Numbered from the stretch's first letter, positions 28,494 through 41,634 are shown. The stretch: 64,000 nt of DNA from Gymnopus androsaceus JB14 (GCA_009733575.1 ML769471.1:158840-222839); one strand, 5' to 3'. Program-made: numbers and translations. Notes: generated by a model not told the origin, from the letters alone.

Positions 28494-30929
28494 ATGAAAG
28501 GTCTCAAAAAGACTTTGGTATTTGAATTTTTAGCCAACTAATACGCGAATCTGACCCGGTTGTAGTTGAACAGAAAGAGCTCGCAGGACGGTTCGTCCAA
28601 GAAGGAGCAGAAAAATGCTTCAGCTGCAGCCGCTGCTGCTTCTGCTCCGCCGCCCCCGCCTCCAAATAATTCCAAGCCGCTTCCAAATCCGACGATTTCT
28701 CTCAACACTGCTTCCCAGGCTCGTTCCTCATCTCCCGCTTCGTCTCATCCTTCTACACCAGACCGCCGAACCTCAGGTGATCCTCCGCTCTCTCCGCCAA
28801 TCGTAGTTGTCAGTCCTGACAACTCTGGTGAACAAATTGTACGCACCAATCTTGATGGAACGGTCACTCCTCCCCGCAACACTACTCTTAATCGACTCAG
28901 AGCCGGTCCAAAGGACACGATTCCGATGGTAGGAAAACCTCCACGAAAACAGAGGAGCAGTCGCTTTGTTGTAACTGAAAAGGTCGAAATCGAGAGACTC
29001 GCTCCATTCATGGGTCAGTCTACTGCATGCCTCACTCAGAACTAAGCTCACACGTAACTTAGAAACTCCTCCGAGCGAGCGCCCCATTCTCTTCATCAAG
29101 AAACTACACCAATGTCGGGTGCTCTTTGATTTCAACGATGCCAGTGCCGAACTCAAGGGCAAGCAGATTAAGGCCCAGACGTTACACGAGATGCTCGAGT
29201 ATATCACCACCCAGCGTGGGTTATCACTGAGAACGTATACCCAGAGGTGGTAAACATGGTGCGTGTTCTTACTAAATCTTGAACATTGGTTCAAACACAT
29301 CGCTGCTTCAGTTTGCCGTCAACCTTTTCCGTTCTATACCCCCACCGGTGAATCCCATCGGCGATGCCTTTGACCCCGAAGAAGACGAGCCCGTTCTCGA
29401 GCTCGCCTGGCCTCATCTTCAAATCGTGTACGAATTCTTTCTCCGCTTTGTAGAAAGCCCAGATTTCAACACCAACATTGCAAAGCGCTACATCGATCAG
29501 CCCTTTGTTCTTAATCTTCTCGAACTATTCGACTCTGAAGATCCCCGAGAGCGCGACTTTTTGAAGACGACCTTGCACAGAATTTACGGCAAATTCCTAA
29601 ACCTTCGTGCTTTCATCCGGCGCTCGATCAACAACGTCTTTTACCAGTTTGTCTACGAGACCGAACGACATAATGGTATCGCCGAACTATTGGAGATTCT
29701 CGGTTCCATCATTAACGGCTTCGCCTTACCTCTCAAGGAGGAGCACAAAACCTTCCTCACGCGCGCACTCATTCCCCTCCATAAAGTCAAAAGTCTTTCA
29801 TTATACCACCCTCAGCTGGCCTATTGCGTGGTTCAGTTTTTGGAAAAAGACCCATCATTAGCCGAGGATGTCATGATGGGCTTGCTCAAATTCTGGCCCA
29901 AAGTAAACTCTCCAAAGGAGGTGATGTACTTGAACGAAGTTGAAGAAGTCCTCGATGTCACCGATCCGGTAGAGTTTCAGAAGATCGAGGTACCATTGTT
30001 CCAACAGCTAGCTCGATGTATCAACAGTCCAGCACTTTCAAGTGGCCGAGCGCGCGCTCTTGTATTGGAACAACGAGTATGTGGTGAATTTGATGAGTGA
30101 TAACCTCGCGACCATCCTTCCCATCGTTTTTCCCGCGTTATATACCAACTCCAAGTCACACTGGAATAGGTATGTGTCTGCTTGTTTCGCGTCGATGTCG
30201 TGTCTGACAAAGTTTCGATAGGACGATACACGGCATGGTCTACAATGCCCTAAAGTTGTTTATGGAAATTAACCCCGATCTATTTGATGAAGCCATGCAG
30301 CAGTACAAGCAGCGCAAGATAGAGTACGCGTTCATCGATCGCCTCCTTTTCCATTAATCTCTAATCTAAATTCTTACAGAGAACAACAACGTGCCGTCAA
30401 TCGATACGATGCTTGGCAAAAGATGCGCGCAAAGGCATTAACCAATGCGGGAGGTAAACTACCAGAAGGATACGTTGAGATATCGTATCCAACGCCACCT
30501 CCGCCACCATCTGCCGAGGATATCGATATCTTGGATCTTTCGATGGAGCTCAATGCGGCATCTATTGACGATGTAACGGGAGATTTAGACGAACATGGAA
30601 TTGAGAGGGTGCCGATGGCTGATCCTGGACTGGATGTACGTTGATCTCAGCGTAGTGATATATCTGATAATTTATGGTTTCGTTTGCTCTTCTCTCTATA
30701 TAGCAAGCCTACCCGGATGTGGGAACAGATCTTACCGGAGCAGGTCAAGGACAAAGTCCTCATGTTCGCCGGAAAAGCGTGTATCCAGGTACGTTTTCGT
30801 CTTTCTCTCTTGAAATTGTATACTGTTCTAATCATGCTATCTGTTCGTTGTACAGTGGACCCGTCTGTTCTTCACGATTTACAATCGCATCGGAGTCTCG
30901 ACGAACCTAGAAACAACGGGTTACATTGA
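28494..30929 (+). CDS. RTS1: PP2A regulatory subunit B56 (Rts1 type)
   Basis: B'/B56 subunit, which targets protein phosphatase 2A. The start is a short exon MKGLKKTL (ATG at 28494) joined by an intron at 28518-28565 to [14 protein letters not shown] disordered Ser/Pro N terminus precedes the HEAT-like B56 core: [80 protein letters not shown] and [20 protein letters not shown]. Two one-base breaks occur inside the conserved core: a G is missing at about 29218-29220 and a C is surplus at about 30029-30030. The C-terminal tail is Pro-rich and acidic and ends DEPRNNGLH. Family certain. Confidence 0.92.
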
Positions 30930-31697
30930 TTCCTCCTAGTCGAGACCGTTTTGAAGAACGAAAGATGCAGATTGCTTACTTATAGTACTCACTTAGAGAG
31001 GCATCACCCCAATCAACCAACCCACAACCAATGGACACATATCACTAATTCATATATCTTCGAGTATATCTTCCTTTGTTGCTCTCCCAATCGCGTTTTC
31101 CTGTCCAAATTTTCATAGCTCTCAATTCATGCCTCTCATTCACACATATGTTCCACCTTCCTTCTCTATTTCATGTCTTTTACGGTACATAGCTTATCGG
31201 AGTTTCTCTGCATTTACCACCTTTTTGTTATATATACGTACACTCTTTACTTGGTCTCTGTTTTTCGATTCATGAATGCATGCGAAAAAGTAATCTGGAG
31301 GCTGGAACTCTTTTACTTTGCGGAAACTTAGGTAGATGTTAGACCGCGTTCTGCAACCGCGACTACGAATCCGTTGATACGAAGATAATGATACGAACAC
31401 AAGGCGAGGCGAGGTGATAGCTTCTCGATCGCTAAGTACCCGCTGCTTGTCGCTCTCCGCCAAATCTGTTGTTGGAACGTTTGGGGAACATTTCATGAAG
31501 TTTTCCAAGCTCAGTTCAAACAAGCATACCGAAGTTTAGTGTTACATGTATTTTGTGTGATCATAAATTTACTGATGAGGCGAAGGCGGGATGCTTGCTC
31601 CATGCCTCGACAGAGGCAATGTCACATTTTCAGTCTCGAATAATTTACAGAACACAAAATTCATGATACAACAGCCAGAGTCCTAGATATACTACTA
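30930..31697. other. Convergent 3' region, no gene seen
   Basis: 768 bases between the B56 stop (plus) and the kinase stop (minus). It is AT-rich and T-rich, with an isolated minus-strand open frame of 109 codons (31194-31523) that resembles nothing known. It probably holds 3' untranslated regions. Confidence 0.45.
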
Positions 31698-33880
31698 TTA
31701 GTTTATCTTCTCCAATCTCCCCAAGCTTGGCAAGTAGAAATAATTCGAACGACTTGCTATGTTGCGCAGCGAGGGTCTGTCTTCTGGATCCAATGCCACA
31801 AGCTCCTCGGTGGTATCCATCAACTGTTCGTCCAAGGAAAGGCCTGAGGAGTAATGCATAAGCCAGAGAACCATTCCACATGAAAAAAAGTATGCTTTAA
31901 AAGGTTCAAACCCATCTCGTCCGTCATTTTTCTCAACCTATAAAAAAAATTTCTCCCCTTCTTGCGCTCTGACTGCGAGATCAAAGTCGATGATCTTGAG
32001 TTCTCCGTCTGCGGTATAAACAAGATTACCTGGATTGAGGTCAATATGGGCAATGCCATGATCATGCAAGAACGATAGGTCTTCAAGTAAGCCATCGGCC
32101 AAAGGAAGCATGGGACAAGTGATGTGGTTGGTCAAAGAGGTGTGATATGGGAGGAATGTAAAGAACCATCCATGATGCTCAAGAAGCTTGTCGGGTGAAT
32201 AACATTGGGTGGGGCGTTTGTTGTAGCCACTGTAAGATGTTCCATTCGCTTGAATCAGTATCAACTTTTGGCCATGAAGGTTGCTGTTGCTTTGCGACAG
32301 GTAAAGAAACGTCTTCCGTTTTTCCGCGAACGCTGAAGAAAGTCTTAGTTCAAGGGGATGCAGCTAGATGTAAGGCTCAGTGTGATACGTACTATCAGGA
32401 AAACTTCAGTATATCCAACGTCTTCAAAGGCCGACAACAGCCGACAACATCCACACGTCCGCGCTTCACAGGGTCACTGCCCTCACCATCATCGTCAAGT
32501 GGGCGTTTAACACCACGAGGGCCTCCGCCGCGACCTGTACTCCTATTCTTGCTATACTTGCTGTTAAACGAACACAGTTCGACCTCATACAACTGGTTTG
32601 CAATCCAACCTGCCACGCCTAGAAACTCTGCCTTTCTATGCCTCATTTTGATAAGACAGTCTATATTCCGTTGCAAAATATTAAATCTGGAATGAAAGCG
32701 TTGGTATGGGTGATGAACTGTGGAAAGTCAGAAAACCCACCTCGTCTTTGTCCAAAACATGTACCACACTTGAGCGGTATAGTGCACTGTAAAATAGATT
32801 CGCGGCAACACCCATTCTTTTGCCCCTTAGTAAGCCACCAGCTTGTCAGATTCAACTTTGCCTCATCTTACGGATTTTCAGAGTAAATTTGCTGTGCCAC
32901 ATTATCTGACTACCCCTCCAGGACTGGAAGTCAGGGGAGGGATGAAACTCCAGGTCATCGGGACCAACTGATATGAATTTTCCAGGGATTGGAGAAGCTT
33001 TGCTTGTATTTCCTACAATGAAGACAAAACTTGATAAGTTTTGAGAGGCGAAAGATTGAAGATACTCACAAATAACCTTTGCACACATGGGAGTTTCGGG
33101 CTGAAAATGTATGCTGGAGTTGACCAATGAACTTGGTACCAATAGCCAGTTCTCGATTTGGATTTGTATCTGTGTAGCAGTCACCACGGTTTCGATTGAA
33201 GAGCATGGAGTAATAGTGGAATCCTTCCAATCTGAAGGACTCTTCGTTTTGACCCAAATCCGTATCCTCATATCCCGAGGAAACACGCAGGCATTGATCT
33301 AGAGCCTCTTGTGACGTGGGAGATGGCAGTGCTTTTATTAAAATCCAGAGTCTGAAATGTCAAGTTGAGAACAGTAAGGTAGTGCAAAGGGACGAGGGCT
33401 ATATACCTCTTGACTTATTCCTGTTGTCTTCTCCATGCGCTGTATAAAGGATTTGACGTAGGTAGGCACCTTGCTATTGATACAATTGAAAAGTTGGAGG
33501 GCGTATGCGTCGAAGGAGTTTCTTATTAGTACTTTGTCCAATTCAATGAATGGGAGATTGTCTATCGACGAAGAAGGAATGATTGCAAAGAGCAGCGCGC
33601 AATCCTCGACAGTGGCCGTGTCTGAGAATTGTCGGCTCACAAAAAATGAAAAGTCGGTCTGGGTAGCCTCCTCGGCGTGGAGTTTCAGCGAAACTTCATT
33701 TTCGTCCGTGGTTGGGAAGATTTTAAATTCTTGTTCTAAAGTAGCAGGGGTGATATTGACGCCGTCGAAAACCTCCTGGCTTTTGGCGTGTTCGAAGATC
33801 TTTACCCGTAGGACAGGGTAGGTGAGAGCACGTTCGTAATCAAATGCAAGTACGTCTGTCTGGACGATGCAGCTTGCCAT
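31698..33880 (-). CDS. Protein kinase-like protein with degenerate catalytic motifs
   Basis: Starts MASCIVQTDVLAFDYERALT and ends LPSLGRLEKIN. The N-terminal 300 or more residues are of unknown type. The C-terminal third is a kinase C-lobe: LSFLHDHGIAHIDLNPGN is the catalytic loop with its Asp and Asn, and LKIIDFDLA takes the place of DFG. PFKAYFFSCGMVLWLMHY matches helix F, where the usual DxxSxG Asp is replaced by Tyr. ALDPEDRPSLRNIA matches the end of the fold. A nuclear-localisation-like stretch VKRPLDDDGEGSDPVKRGR lies upstream. No glycine-rich loop is recognisable. It may be a divergent or inactive kinase of the families expanded in agaricomycetes. Exon limits in the middle are uncertain. 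Confidence 0.65.
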
Positions 33881-33984
33881 TACGCAGGCAAATATAGAAA
33901 TAACTGACCATGATGAGAGTCGAAGAAATACAGATATGCTAAGCGCGCTAACTTCTCTGGCTCACATTTGAGCGCTTGTTACTT

Positions 33985-35891
33985 ATGCATCCGACTCCAT
34001 CACCCAAAGGTGGGCGCAACGGGGTCGTCCGCATTCTTTCCACTACTGGTACTCATCTATACTATTTCAGGCGACCTTATGGTCGGACAACGTACGACTC
34101 AAAGCTAATGCATCGACTTGGTACTGCACCCTCAAGCTCGACCACGTTACCCAATCCTTCTCTCGTTCAAGTCTCACTGACTAATTCGACCTCATCTAAT
34201 GACCCTTGGGGCGTTCTGCATGTCAATTTACTGCCCTTGTTCAATGGCGAACCTCTGAGAGTACCAATGTAAGTCTTGTACGCGCACATAGGTTTGCAGC
34301 GTTTCTCAATATCCAGTCCATAGAGAAGAACTAAACCTTCTAGTCAAACGACATATATCTTCTGTCGTTTCTTCTGCGCCTTCAAAGGCTCTAGCGACTT
34401 TGGAGAATGATACTGTTCGAGCTGCTTTCTTCGGGAATGGTCACGCTTAATGCAAAATGTCCGGAATCGAGGATGATAAGCTGATCTCACGCGTTGTCGA
34501 GCTCTGGGGGTTCTTTTGGGATCAAGTGCTTACTTATGTTGAAGGTGTACGTCTCCTTCTTTCTCTCTATAGCTTGAGCTTACTATTAACATTTGGCACA
34601 GGTTTTATTACCTTTACAAACAGATCCCCTACTATCGACTCTATATCGAACCCCAAAGCGCCCCAGTTCACCCACAAGACAAAATTCCAAGCCATCCATC
34701 TCATCTTCTCTTGCCCTAACAGGCCATGGTTTATCCCCATACCATATCGATGTCCGCACAGTTGCCCTCCGCTCTTTCCGCGACAAGGTCATTGTACCGC
34801 TCTCTGCGCGGTTGCATACCAGATTATCCGCAATGTCGAATTTAAACAAAAATACCAATGAGATTATGCTTGAGACTCCTCCAAGAATGCAACAAATGTT
34901 AGTGGGTTGAGCTCTCTGCCTATTGGGATTTTAAATATGTTTTATTACAGGCTTCTCGTCCTATCTGCTCAATCCCGTCCAAGACCGCAGACCCTCTCCC
35001 TTGGAATCTCCGGCGGTCCTACTTCCCCCGCACCTTTCCCAAGGCGAAACAGCTATTACCAGCCTTCTCCATGTCGTCCGCTCAGCCTCTCGCATGCACC
35101 ACTCCTCCAAAACCTCCTTCAGCCGTGGCCACAACCCGGGCTCATCCATTTCATCTCGCCAACATCATACCGGATTCAGCAACCACCGCACCAACGGCGG
35201 CAGTAACGTCCTTCCCGGCGCTGGTCCCGGTAAAGGTCCTGACCGAGCTCCGAATTTCTTGAGTGGAAACACGCCGGGAGATCGTCGAGGAAGAATCGCA
35301 GGGAAAAAGCTGACCATTCGAGATACAAGTAAATCCGAGCCGTTGAGTGTGGTGATTACCGGTTCGGGAAGTGGGAGTGGGATGGGCGATGATTTGGGCG
35401 ATGTGGACACGCCTAGGAATGCGACGATGGATACATTTGGGTTTGCATTTTCGGATACTGAGAGGCAGAGGGAGAGGGACTTTTTGGATTCTTTGAGGTA
35501 ATTTGGTTTCATTCGAGTTTGAGGTTTGCTAATCTCTGTTCTAGGAGTCCGGATTTACCACCTGGTACGCCTACTGGAAGTTCAACGACAGCTACTGTGA
35601 CTGCTCGTGCGAGTGTAGGTGGGTGGGGACTGGGTGCTGGGAATGAATCGACGAGGATGCCGGATGAAGGGGAGGAGGACGAGCCGATGGATTGGGATCA
35701 AGCGCAGGTAAGGCGAGCTTGCAACTTGTTGTACTAATTAACACTTTTTACAGGCCGCCGTGGAGCGCATGGTAGGCATGAATTCGACACAACAGCAGCA
35801 AGAGAATGGATTTGCGGCGCAGTTGAATAGTGTTTTACCTACATCGGCAGCGCCTACAAGTTCACCTCCTGTTAGACGGCGGATGACTTGA
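33985..35891 (+). CDS. HbrB-like TORC2 subunit (Bit61 family)
   Basis: The family takes part in TOR complex 2 and, in Aspergillus, in hyphal branching. Diagnostic segments are WGVLHVNLLPLFNGEPLRVP, ELLSSGMVTLNAK (read across a break), DDKLISRVVELWGFFWDQVL, SPYHIDVRTVALRSFRDKVI and GETAITSLLHVVRSASRMHH. The C terminus is disordered and ends VRRRMT. Two one-base breaks are close together: a surplus A at about 34412 and a missing A in the run at 34454-34457. The start at 33985 (MHPTPSPKGGRNGVV) is the first ATG that fits, but the N terminus is short for the family and could be longer. It lies only 104 bases from the divergent kinase start. Confidence 0.82.
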
Positions 35892-36264
35892 GAAGAATTA
35901 AAATATGTATTATTATCAGTATTTTGTTTACAACTGTGTAGTATTTCGGTGTATCTGTGGAGAAATCTATGTCTGCCATTCGCGTCCCTTCCCGTCGATT
36001 CTACAAGATTCGTTATTTTTCGAGATGGGCAAAAATCAGGCACAAACACGACGTCAGAGTGGTCACGTGATGGCCATAGAAGGAGATGGAAGGCGACAGA
36101 ATATTAGAGAACTTTCTAGTTGGGTCAATGAAAAATTATAAAACTTTGGTGGATCGGCCCAAGACCGTACTTTTTCCTAAACTTTCATCACATCCCTTAG
36201 GTTCGTCTACGAAAATCCTACCCTCTATTCCTTGTATCCTTAGATCTATCTCAGACAACACATA
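35892..36264. promoter_or_regulatory. Hsp70 promoter with heat-shock element
   Basis: At 36109-36116 the sequence GAACTTTC gives two inverted nGAAn units, with a partial third at 36119, as in heat-shock elements bound by Hsf1. A TATA-like box ATTATAAAAC follows at about 36135-36144, and a CACGTG box lies near 36063-36069. The positions, 120-160 bases before the ATG at 36265, fit a heat-inducible fungal promoter. The first part of the stretch is the 3' end of the HbrB-like gene. Confidence 0.65.
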
Positions 36265-38455
36265 ATGTCTTCCTCAAAAGCTATCGGTATCGATCTCGGC
36301 ACCACCTACTCGTAAGTTTCATCCTTGCATTTTTTTCGATCTCAAGCTGATTTTTCTTTCTCTAGATGTGTCGGTGTGTGGCAGAACGACCGTGTCGAAA
36401 TTATCGCCAACGATCAGGGTAACCGAACTACACCTTCATACGTCGCCTTCACCGATGGCGAGCGTCTCATTCGGTGACGCTGCAAAGAACCAAGTCGCGA
36501 TGAACCCTTATAACACGTATGTCTTTTATTCTCTTCTTCGTAGATCGTCTTTCTGACTCTAAATTCTAGTGTCTTTGACGCCAAGCGTCTCATCGGTCGT
36601 AAATTCGATGATGCTGAAGTGCAGGCTGACATGAAGCACTTTCCCTTCAAGGTCTTCTCCAAGGAGGGTAAGCCTTACGTTGAGGTCGAGTACCGCGGTG
36701 AGAAGAAGCAATTCGTGAGTTTTTGTCTCTATTTTTCATCTTATACAGTATATACTGATCATCGTACTATTTAGTCTCCTGAAGAAATTTCTTCCATGGT
36801 ACTGCTGAAAGATGAAGGAAACCGCTGAGGCTTTCCTTGGTACAACTATCAACAACTCTGTTGTTACCGTCCCTGCCTACTTCAACGACTCGCAGCGTCA
36901 GGCCACCAAGGATGCCGGAACCATCTCCGGAATGAACGTTCTACGTATCATCAACGAGCCTACTGCTGCTGCTATTGCCTACGGTCTCGACAAGAAGGTT
37001 ACTGGCGAGCGTAACGTTCTCATCTTCGATCTCGGAGGAGGAACTTTCGATGTTTCCCTCTTGACGATCGAGGAAGGTATCTTTGAAGTCAAGGCTACCG
37101 CTGGTGACACCCACTTGGGTGGTGAGGACTTTGACAACCGTCTTGTCAACCACTTTATCCAAGAGTTTAAGCGCAAGAACAAGAAGGGTATGTGCATTGT
37201 TTTTTTCTTGTAAAAAATTCTTTACTGACTTGTTTCTTTCTTTCCAGATCTCTCTGCCAACCCTCGTGCTGTTCGTCGCCTGCGTACTGCTTGCGAGCGT
37301 GCCAAGCGTACCCTCTCTTCCGCCGCCCAGACTTCCATCGAAATCGATTCCCTCTACGAGGGTATTGACTTTTACACGTCCCTCACCCGTGCTCGTTTCG
37401 AGGAGCTTTGCCAGGATCTCTTCCGAAGCACCCTCGACCCCGTCGAAAAGGTCCTCCGCGACTCCAAGATCGACAAGTCCAATGTCCACGAGATTGTCTT
37501 GGTTGGTGGATCAACCCGTATCCCCCGTATCGTTAAGCTCGTGTCCGACTTCTTCAACGGCAAGGAGCCTAACAAGAGCATCAACCCCGACGAGGCTGTT
37601 GCTTACGGTGCCGCTGTCCAAGCCGCCATTCTCTCCGGTGACACCTCTGAGAAGACCCAGGACCTTCTCCTCCTCGATGTCGCTCCTCTTTCCCTCGGTA
37701 TCGAGACTGCTGGAGGTGTCATGACGGCCCTCATCAAGCGTAACACCACCGTACCTACCAAAAAGTCCGAGACCTTCTCCACCTACGCTGACAACCAGCC
37801 TGGTGTCCTCATCCAGGTGTTCGAGGGTGAGCGTGCTCGTACCAAAGACAACAACCTCCTCGGAAAGTTCGAGCTCTCCGGTATCCCTCCAGCTCCTCGT
37901 GGTGTTCCTCAAATCGAGGTCACCTTCGACATTGACGCCAACGGTATCCTGAACGTCTCCGCTTCGGACAAGACCACTGGAAAGTCGAACCGCATCACCA
38001 TCACCAACGACAAGGGCCGTTTGTCCAAGGAGGAGATCGAGCGCATGGTTTCCGAAGCCGAGAAGTACAAGGCCGAGGACGAGGCTGCCACCGCTCGTAT
38101 CTCTGCCAAGAACGGTCTCGAGTCGTACTCGTACAACCTCCGAAACTCGCTCAATGACGAGAAGCTTGCCGACAAGTTTGATCCCGCAGACAAGAAGAAG
38201 CTTGAGGACGCGGTTAACGAAGCCATCCAGTGGCTCGACGCGTCACAGGAGGCTTCCAAGGAGGAGTATGAGACGAGGCAGAAGGAGCTCGAGAGTGTCG
38301 CCAACCCTATCATGCAGAAACTCTACGGTGCAGCAGGAGGTGCTCCGGGTGCTGAGGGCGGCTTCCCTGGTGCTGGTGGATTCCCTGGCGGTGCACCAGG
38401 CGGATTCCCCGGCGCTGGAGCAGAGGACGGTCCTTCAGTCGAGGAAGTAGACTAA
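36265..38455 (+). CDS. SSA1: Cytosolic Hsp70 chaperone (Ssa type)
   Basis: ATP-driven chaperone of the cytosol and nucleus. It starts [16 protein letters not shown], with the phosphate-1 signature [24 protein letters not shown] and [15 protein letters not shown] are the other two family signatures. The linker reads [14 protein letters not shown]. The C terminus is Gly/Pro/Phe-rich and ends GPSVEEVD, the TPR-binding mark of cytosolic members. Introns are inferred at about 36313-36365, 36517-36570, 36716-36776 and 37189-37246. Two one-base surpluses break the frame: a C at about 36472 (GERLI|GDAAKNQ) and an A at about 36808-36810 (MVLLK|MKETAE). In such a conserved gene these are most likely sequencing errors. 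A heat-shock element lies upstream. Confidence 0.95.
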
Positions 38456-38789
38456 ACGGGCTTTGGGTACATTGGGTAATCAACATCATCATCGGACTGC
38501 ATATTTTCTACCCACTCTCATCGTTTTGGTTCTCCTCGAGTGTAGTACGTTGGATCGATCTTTACGTCAAAAAAATAATTAGTTTATGAACGAACTTCGA
38601 TGTCTCTCATTGTATTTTACATAGCATCATTACTTAGTTTTCTTCTAGACAAATACAAGTTGTATTATATATTTACTTGAGTGTAGAAACTAAGGGGAAT
38701 TTCATTCGAACAAGAAATTGCCGATTTTGAAATTCAATATGTATATGTAAGTACATATGCAGTTTTGTCGATCGTTTGTCGATCGCGAC
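38456..38789. other. 3' region of Hsp70
   Basis: 334 bases, T/A-rich, between the Hsp70 stop and the first unit of the repeat array. No gene is seen. Confidence 0.5.
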
Positions 38790-38895
38790 TTGAAGAAAAG
38801 TCAGTCATGCATGACCAATGAAGCTGCTAAGAATTCGGACACACCTCAGAAACTAACTAATCAAGCGAGCTGAATCATGAACGATCTCTCTTTCG

Positions 38896-40660
38896 AAATT
38901 TTTTCAGGATTTGTAAGTGCCTACCTTTTCGCTTGACATTCTGTTTACTGAATAATGCTACGGTTGCAGTAGCAAGATCATGACAAGCAGCAATCTCTAG
39001 CAATCTAGACTCCGGTGTCTTCGTGCCTTCTGATTTCGAGAATCGAGGTGAATTTTTTTTCCAAATAAAGCCTCCTTCCCACCTCCTTTCCGTGCAGTTC
39101 CAGGCACACTGTGGCACTCAATCCAAGTATCAAGGCGTTGCAAACCTATTTTCATTGGTCGCTGCTACAATATACTTCCAAATGAGGTCCCGTCGCCATT
39201 TAGTCTTGGCAGGCGCTGGATGTCTCCCTGTGCGCACTACTTATACAGGAAGCGCAAATAACCGCGACGGTACCGCCGGTAGCCTCTTTGAGCCAACTTT
39301 AAGTAGCCGAATAAGTGTATGCGGGTCAGCAAAAACAATCAAAACTAGAGTTCAGGCATCACTAGAGTCCAGGCATCGTGTGCGTTCAGTTAGAGTCGGA
39401 CACCACTCGGAGTTCAGAGAATCAGAGAATCAGAGTGAACCTTGAGTCTGAAGAGCCTTGAACGAGCAAGTTCGCCTTTTCTCCGCCCCAAATTTTTCAG
39501 GATTTGCAAGTGCCTTTTCCGTTTGAGGTTCATTCTGAATTTTTTTGCGGTTAAATTTTAGCAGGAACAAGATACATAACAAGAAGAGCAGCAATCTAGA
39601 TAATTCCTTTTTTGAGGTGAACACGAACAACTTTTTTTCCAAATAGAGCCTCTTTCCCACCTCCTTTTCCCTGCAGTTCCGGAAACATTGTGGCACCCAA
39701 TCCAATTATATATTGCGGTCAAGGGATTGCAAATCCAGTTTCTTTGAGCGCTGCAACTGTAATATACCTCCAAATGAGGTCTTTGGCGTCGCCGCTTAGT
39801 CTTCAAAAGGTTGGATGTTTTCCTGCCCGTGCAATGCAGGAAGCGCATCGGATAAGCGCGACGATTTGCCGCCGGTAGTCTCTCTGGTAGCCGACTCTGA
39901 GTATGCGGTCCAGCGAAATGAATCAGAACTAGTTTCAGGCATTGTACAGTTCCATTCAATTCTCTCCGAGTCCAAGCCACTCTCGTCAGAGTCTGATACA
40001 CCATTCAGAGCTCAGAGAATCAGAATCAGCTTCAATCTGAAGAGCCTTGAACGAGCAAGTTCACCTTTTCTCCGCCGCAAATTTTTCAGGATTTGAAAGT
40101 GCCCTTTCTGTTTGAGGTTCCGTTTGAATTTCGTTGCGGTTAAATTTTAGCAGGAGCAAGATACATAGCAATCTAGATAAACCTTTTTTGAGGTGAATAC
40201 GAACACGAACAACTTGAGTCTTTCCAAATACTAGAGCCTCCTTTCCACCGCCTTCTTCTTTCCTTTACAGTTCCGGACACAGTAGGCACCCAATCCAAGT
40301 ATTGCGATCAAGGCGTAGCAAACCTAGTTTCTTTGGGCATTGCAACTACTTACAATATACCTCCAAATGAGGTTTAGTATTGGAAGGCCTCAAAAAGCTT
40401 GATGTTTTCTTGCCCGTTATATGCACAAAAAAGCACGGATGAGTGGTACCGGTAGCTTCCCCTAGGCTGCTGAGTGCATAGAGTACTGGACGATCTACTT
40501 ACGACATCCTCGCCGGCGGCAGGAACCCCTGCAGATGATTTTCGATTAAACGGACTTAATGTGGGACTTCGTACCGAAGAAGTGGAGGATGTGGAACACG
40601 GGAAGCCACTCAGGATGAACTCGTGAGCTATATGCATACCGAGGCGTGTAACTTTGCGAA
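38896..40660. repeat. Three diverged ~590-base sub-repeats in unit 1
   Basis: The marker TTTTTCAGGATTTG followed by AAGTGCC starts sub-repeats at about 38896, 39490 and 40078. Each then has GCAGGAGCAAGATACAT, TTCCAAATAGAGCCTCCTTC, AGTTCCGGACACA..GGCACC and ATATACCTCCAAATGAGGT in the same order. The third sub-repeat is the most divergent at its 3' end. Confidence 0.85.
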
Positions 40661-41634
40661 GGTCATAGATTACTTTCCTCCGCATTCTTCACGTTCTCAT
40701 TATATATCCAAGGGTGATCACGGAGATAACCTTTGGTAGACAGATTCATCGAGGCTCAGGCTGTAAGTAGAGTTACTAAGTTTCAGACCCACCGCTCGAC
40801 TGTTACGATGTTTCTGTTAGTTTCCGGTATGACCCGTTCGCCTCTGCTATATTGATCAAGGTTTCGAGAGACCAAGTATGGTTAAACACCTCCGCGGATA
40901 AAGCGAAACGGTTAGGTTCCAAGTCTGAGGTTGAAGTCATTATGGCTGTGAACATATGCATCCTGGTCTTTCGGGAATACCATGTGTTTCAGGCTGGCGG
41001 AAGCTAACCTATTTGTCAAAGCTCTAGAGCCACCATAGCTCAATGAACGGTGAGTATGGAATGGACGGGATTCTTGGTAAGTCGAACATATTGAATCAGT
41101 CGAAGACTCGAAGGTGCTTGCACTTTTGGTTTTTCTTGGCATCCCATATCGGCTGACCATCCTGAATCATTAATTTTGTGACAAGTATTAGCACCGGTGG
41201 CAAGAATTGTGCCACCGATAGGACTCTTGGAAAAACCTGCTGAAGTCTTCGAAGAACCCTCGATAGTTGATCGATAGAATGTTTAGTGAATGACTTTGAG
41301 ATTTAATGAACAACTTTGCTTCGAAAAAAATCACGCGTTGGCAAATGACCGTGACCACAGAGAATACAAGCAGGCGGCAGCACTATTTCCGGCAGCTGAA
41401 GACATACGGGTGAGGGTGGACAAAACGACAAAGAACGAGGATATTTGATGACCCAAAGTGGACGTTCTTGAAGCGCCCTATCATAAATCTGGAATATCAT
41501 GGACAACCAGCGAAATCTTCCCCGAAGTAAGTCAGTCAGCATGGTTGACCAGTGAAGCTGGTGAGAATTTAGACACACCTCAGAAAAGGCTCTGGATAGT
41601 TTAATCAAGCGACTCATGAACGATCTCTCTTTCG

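Noticed and set aside
31194..31523. 109-codon minus-strand open frame between B56 and the kinase
   Set aside because: It has no family features and lies in T-rich DNA where two genes converge. It is most likely chance within 3' untranslated sequence.
39558..40004. 148-codon minus-strand open frame in the repeat array (and its partner at 42360-42764)
   Set aside because: The frame is not kept among the other sub-repeats, the composition is not protein-like, and the two copies differ by shifts.
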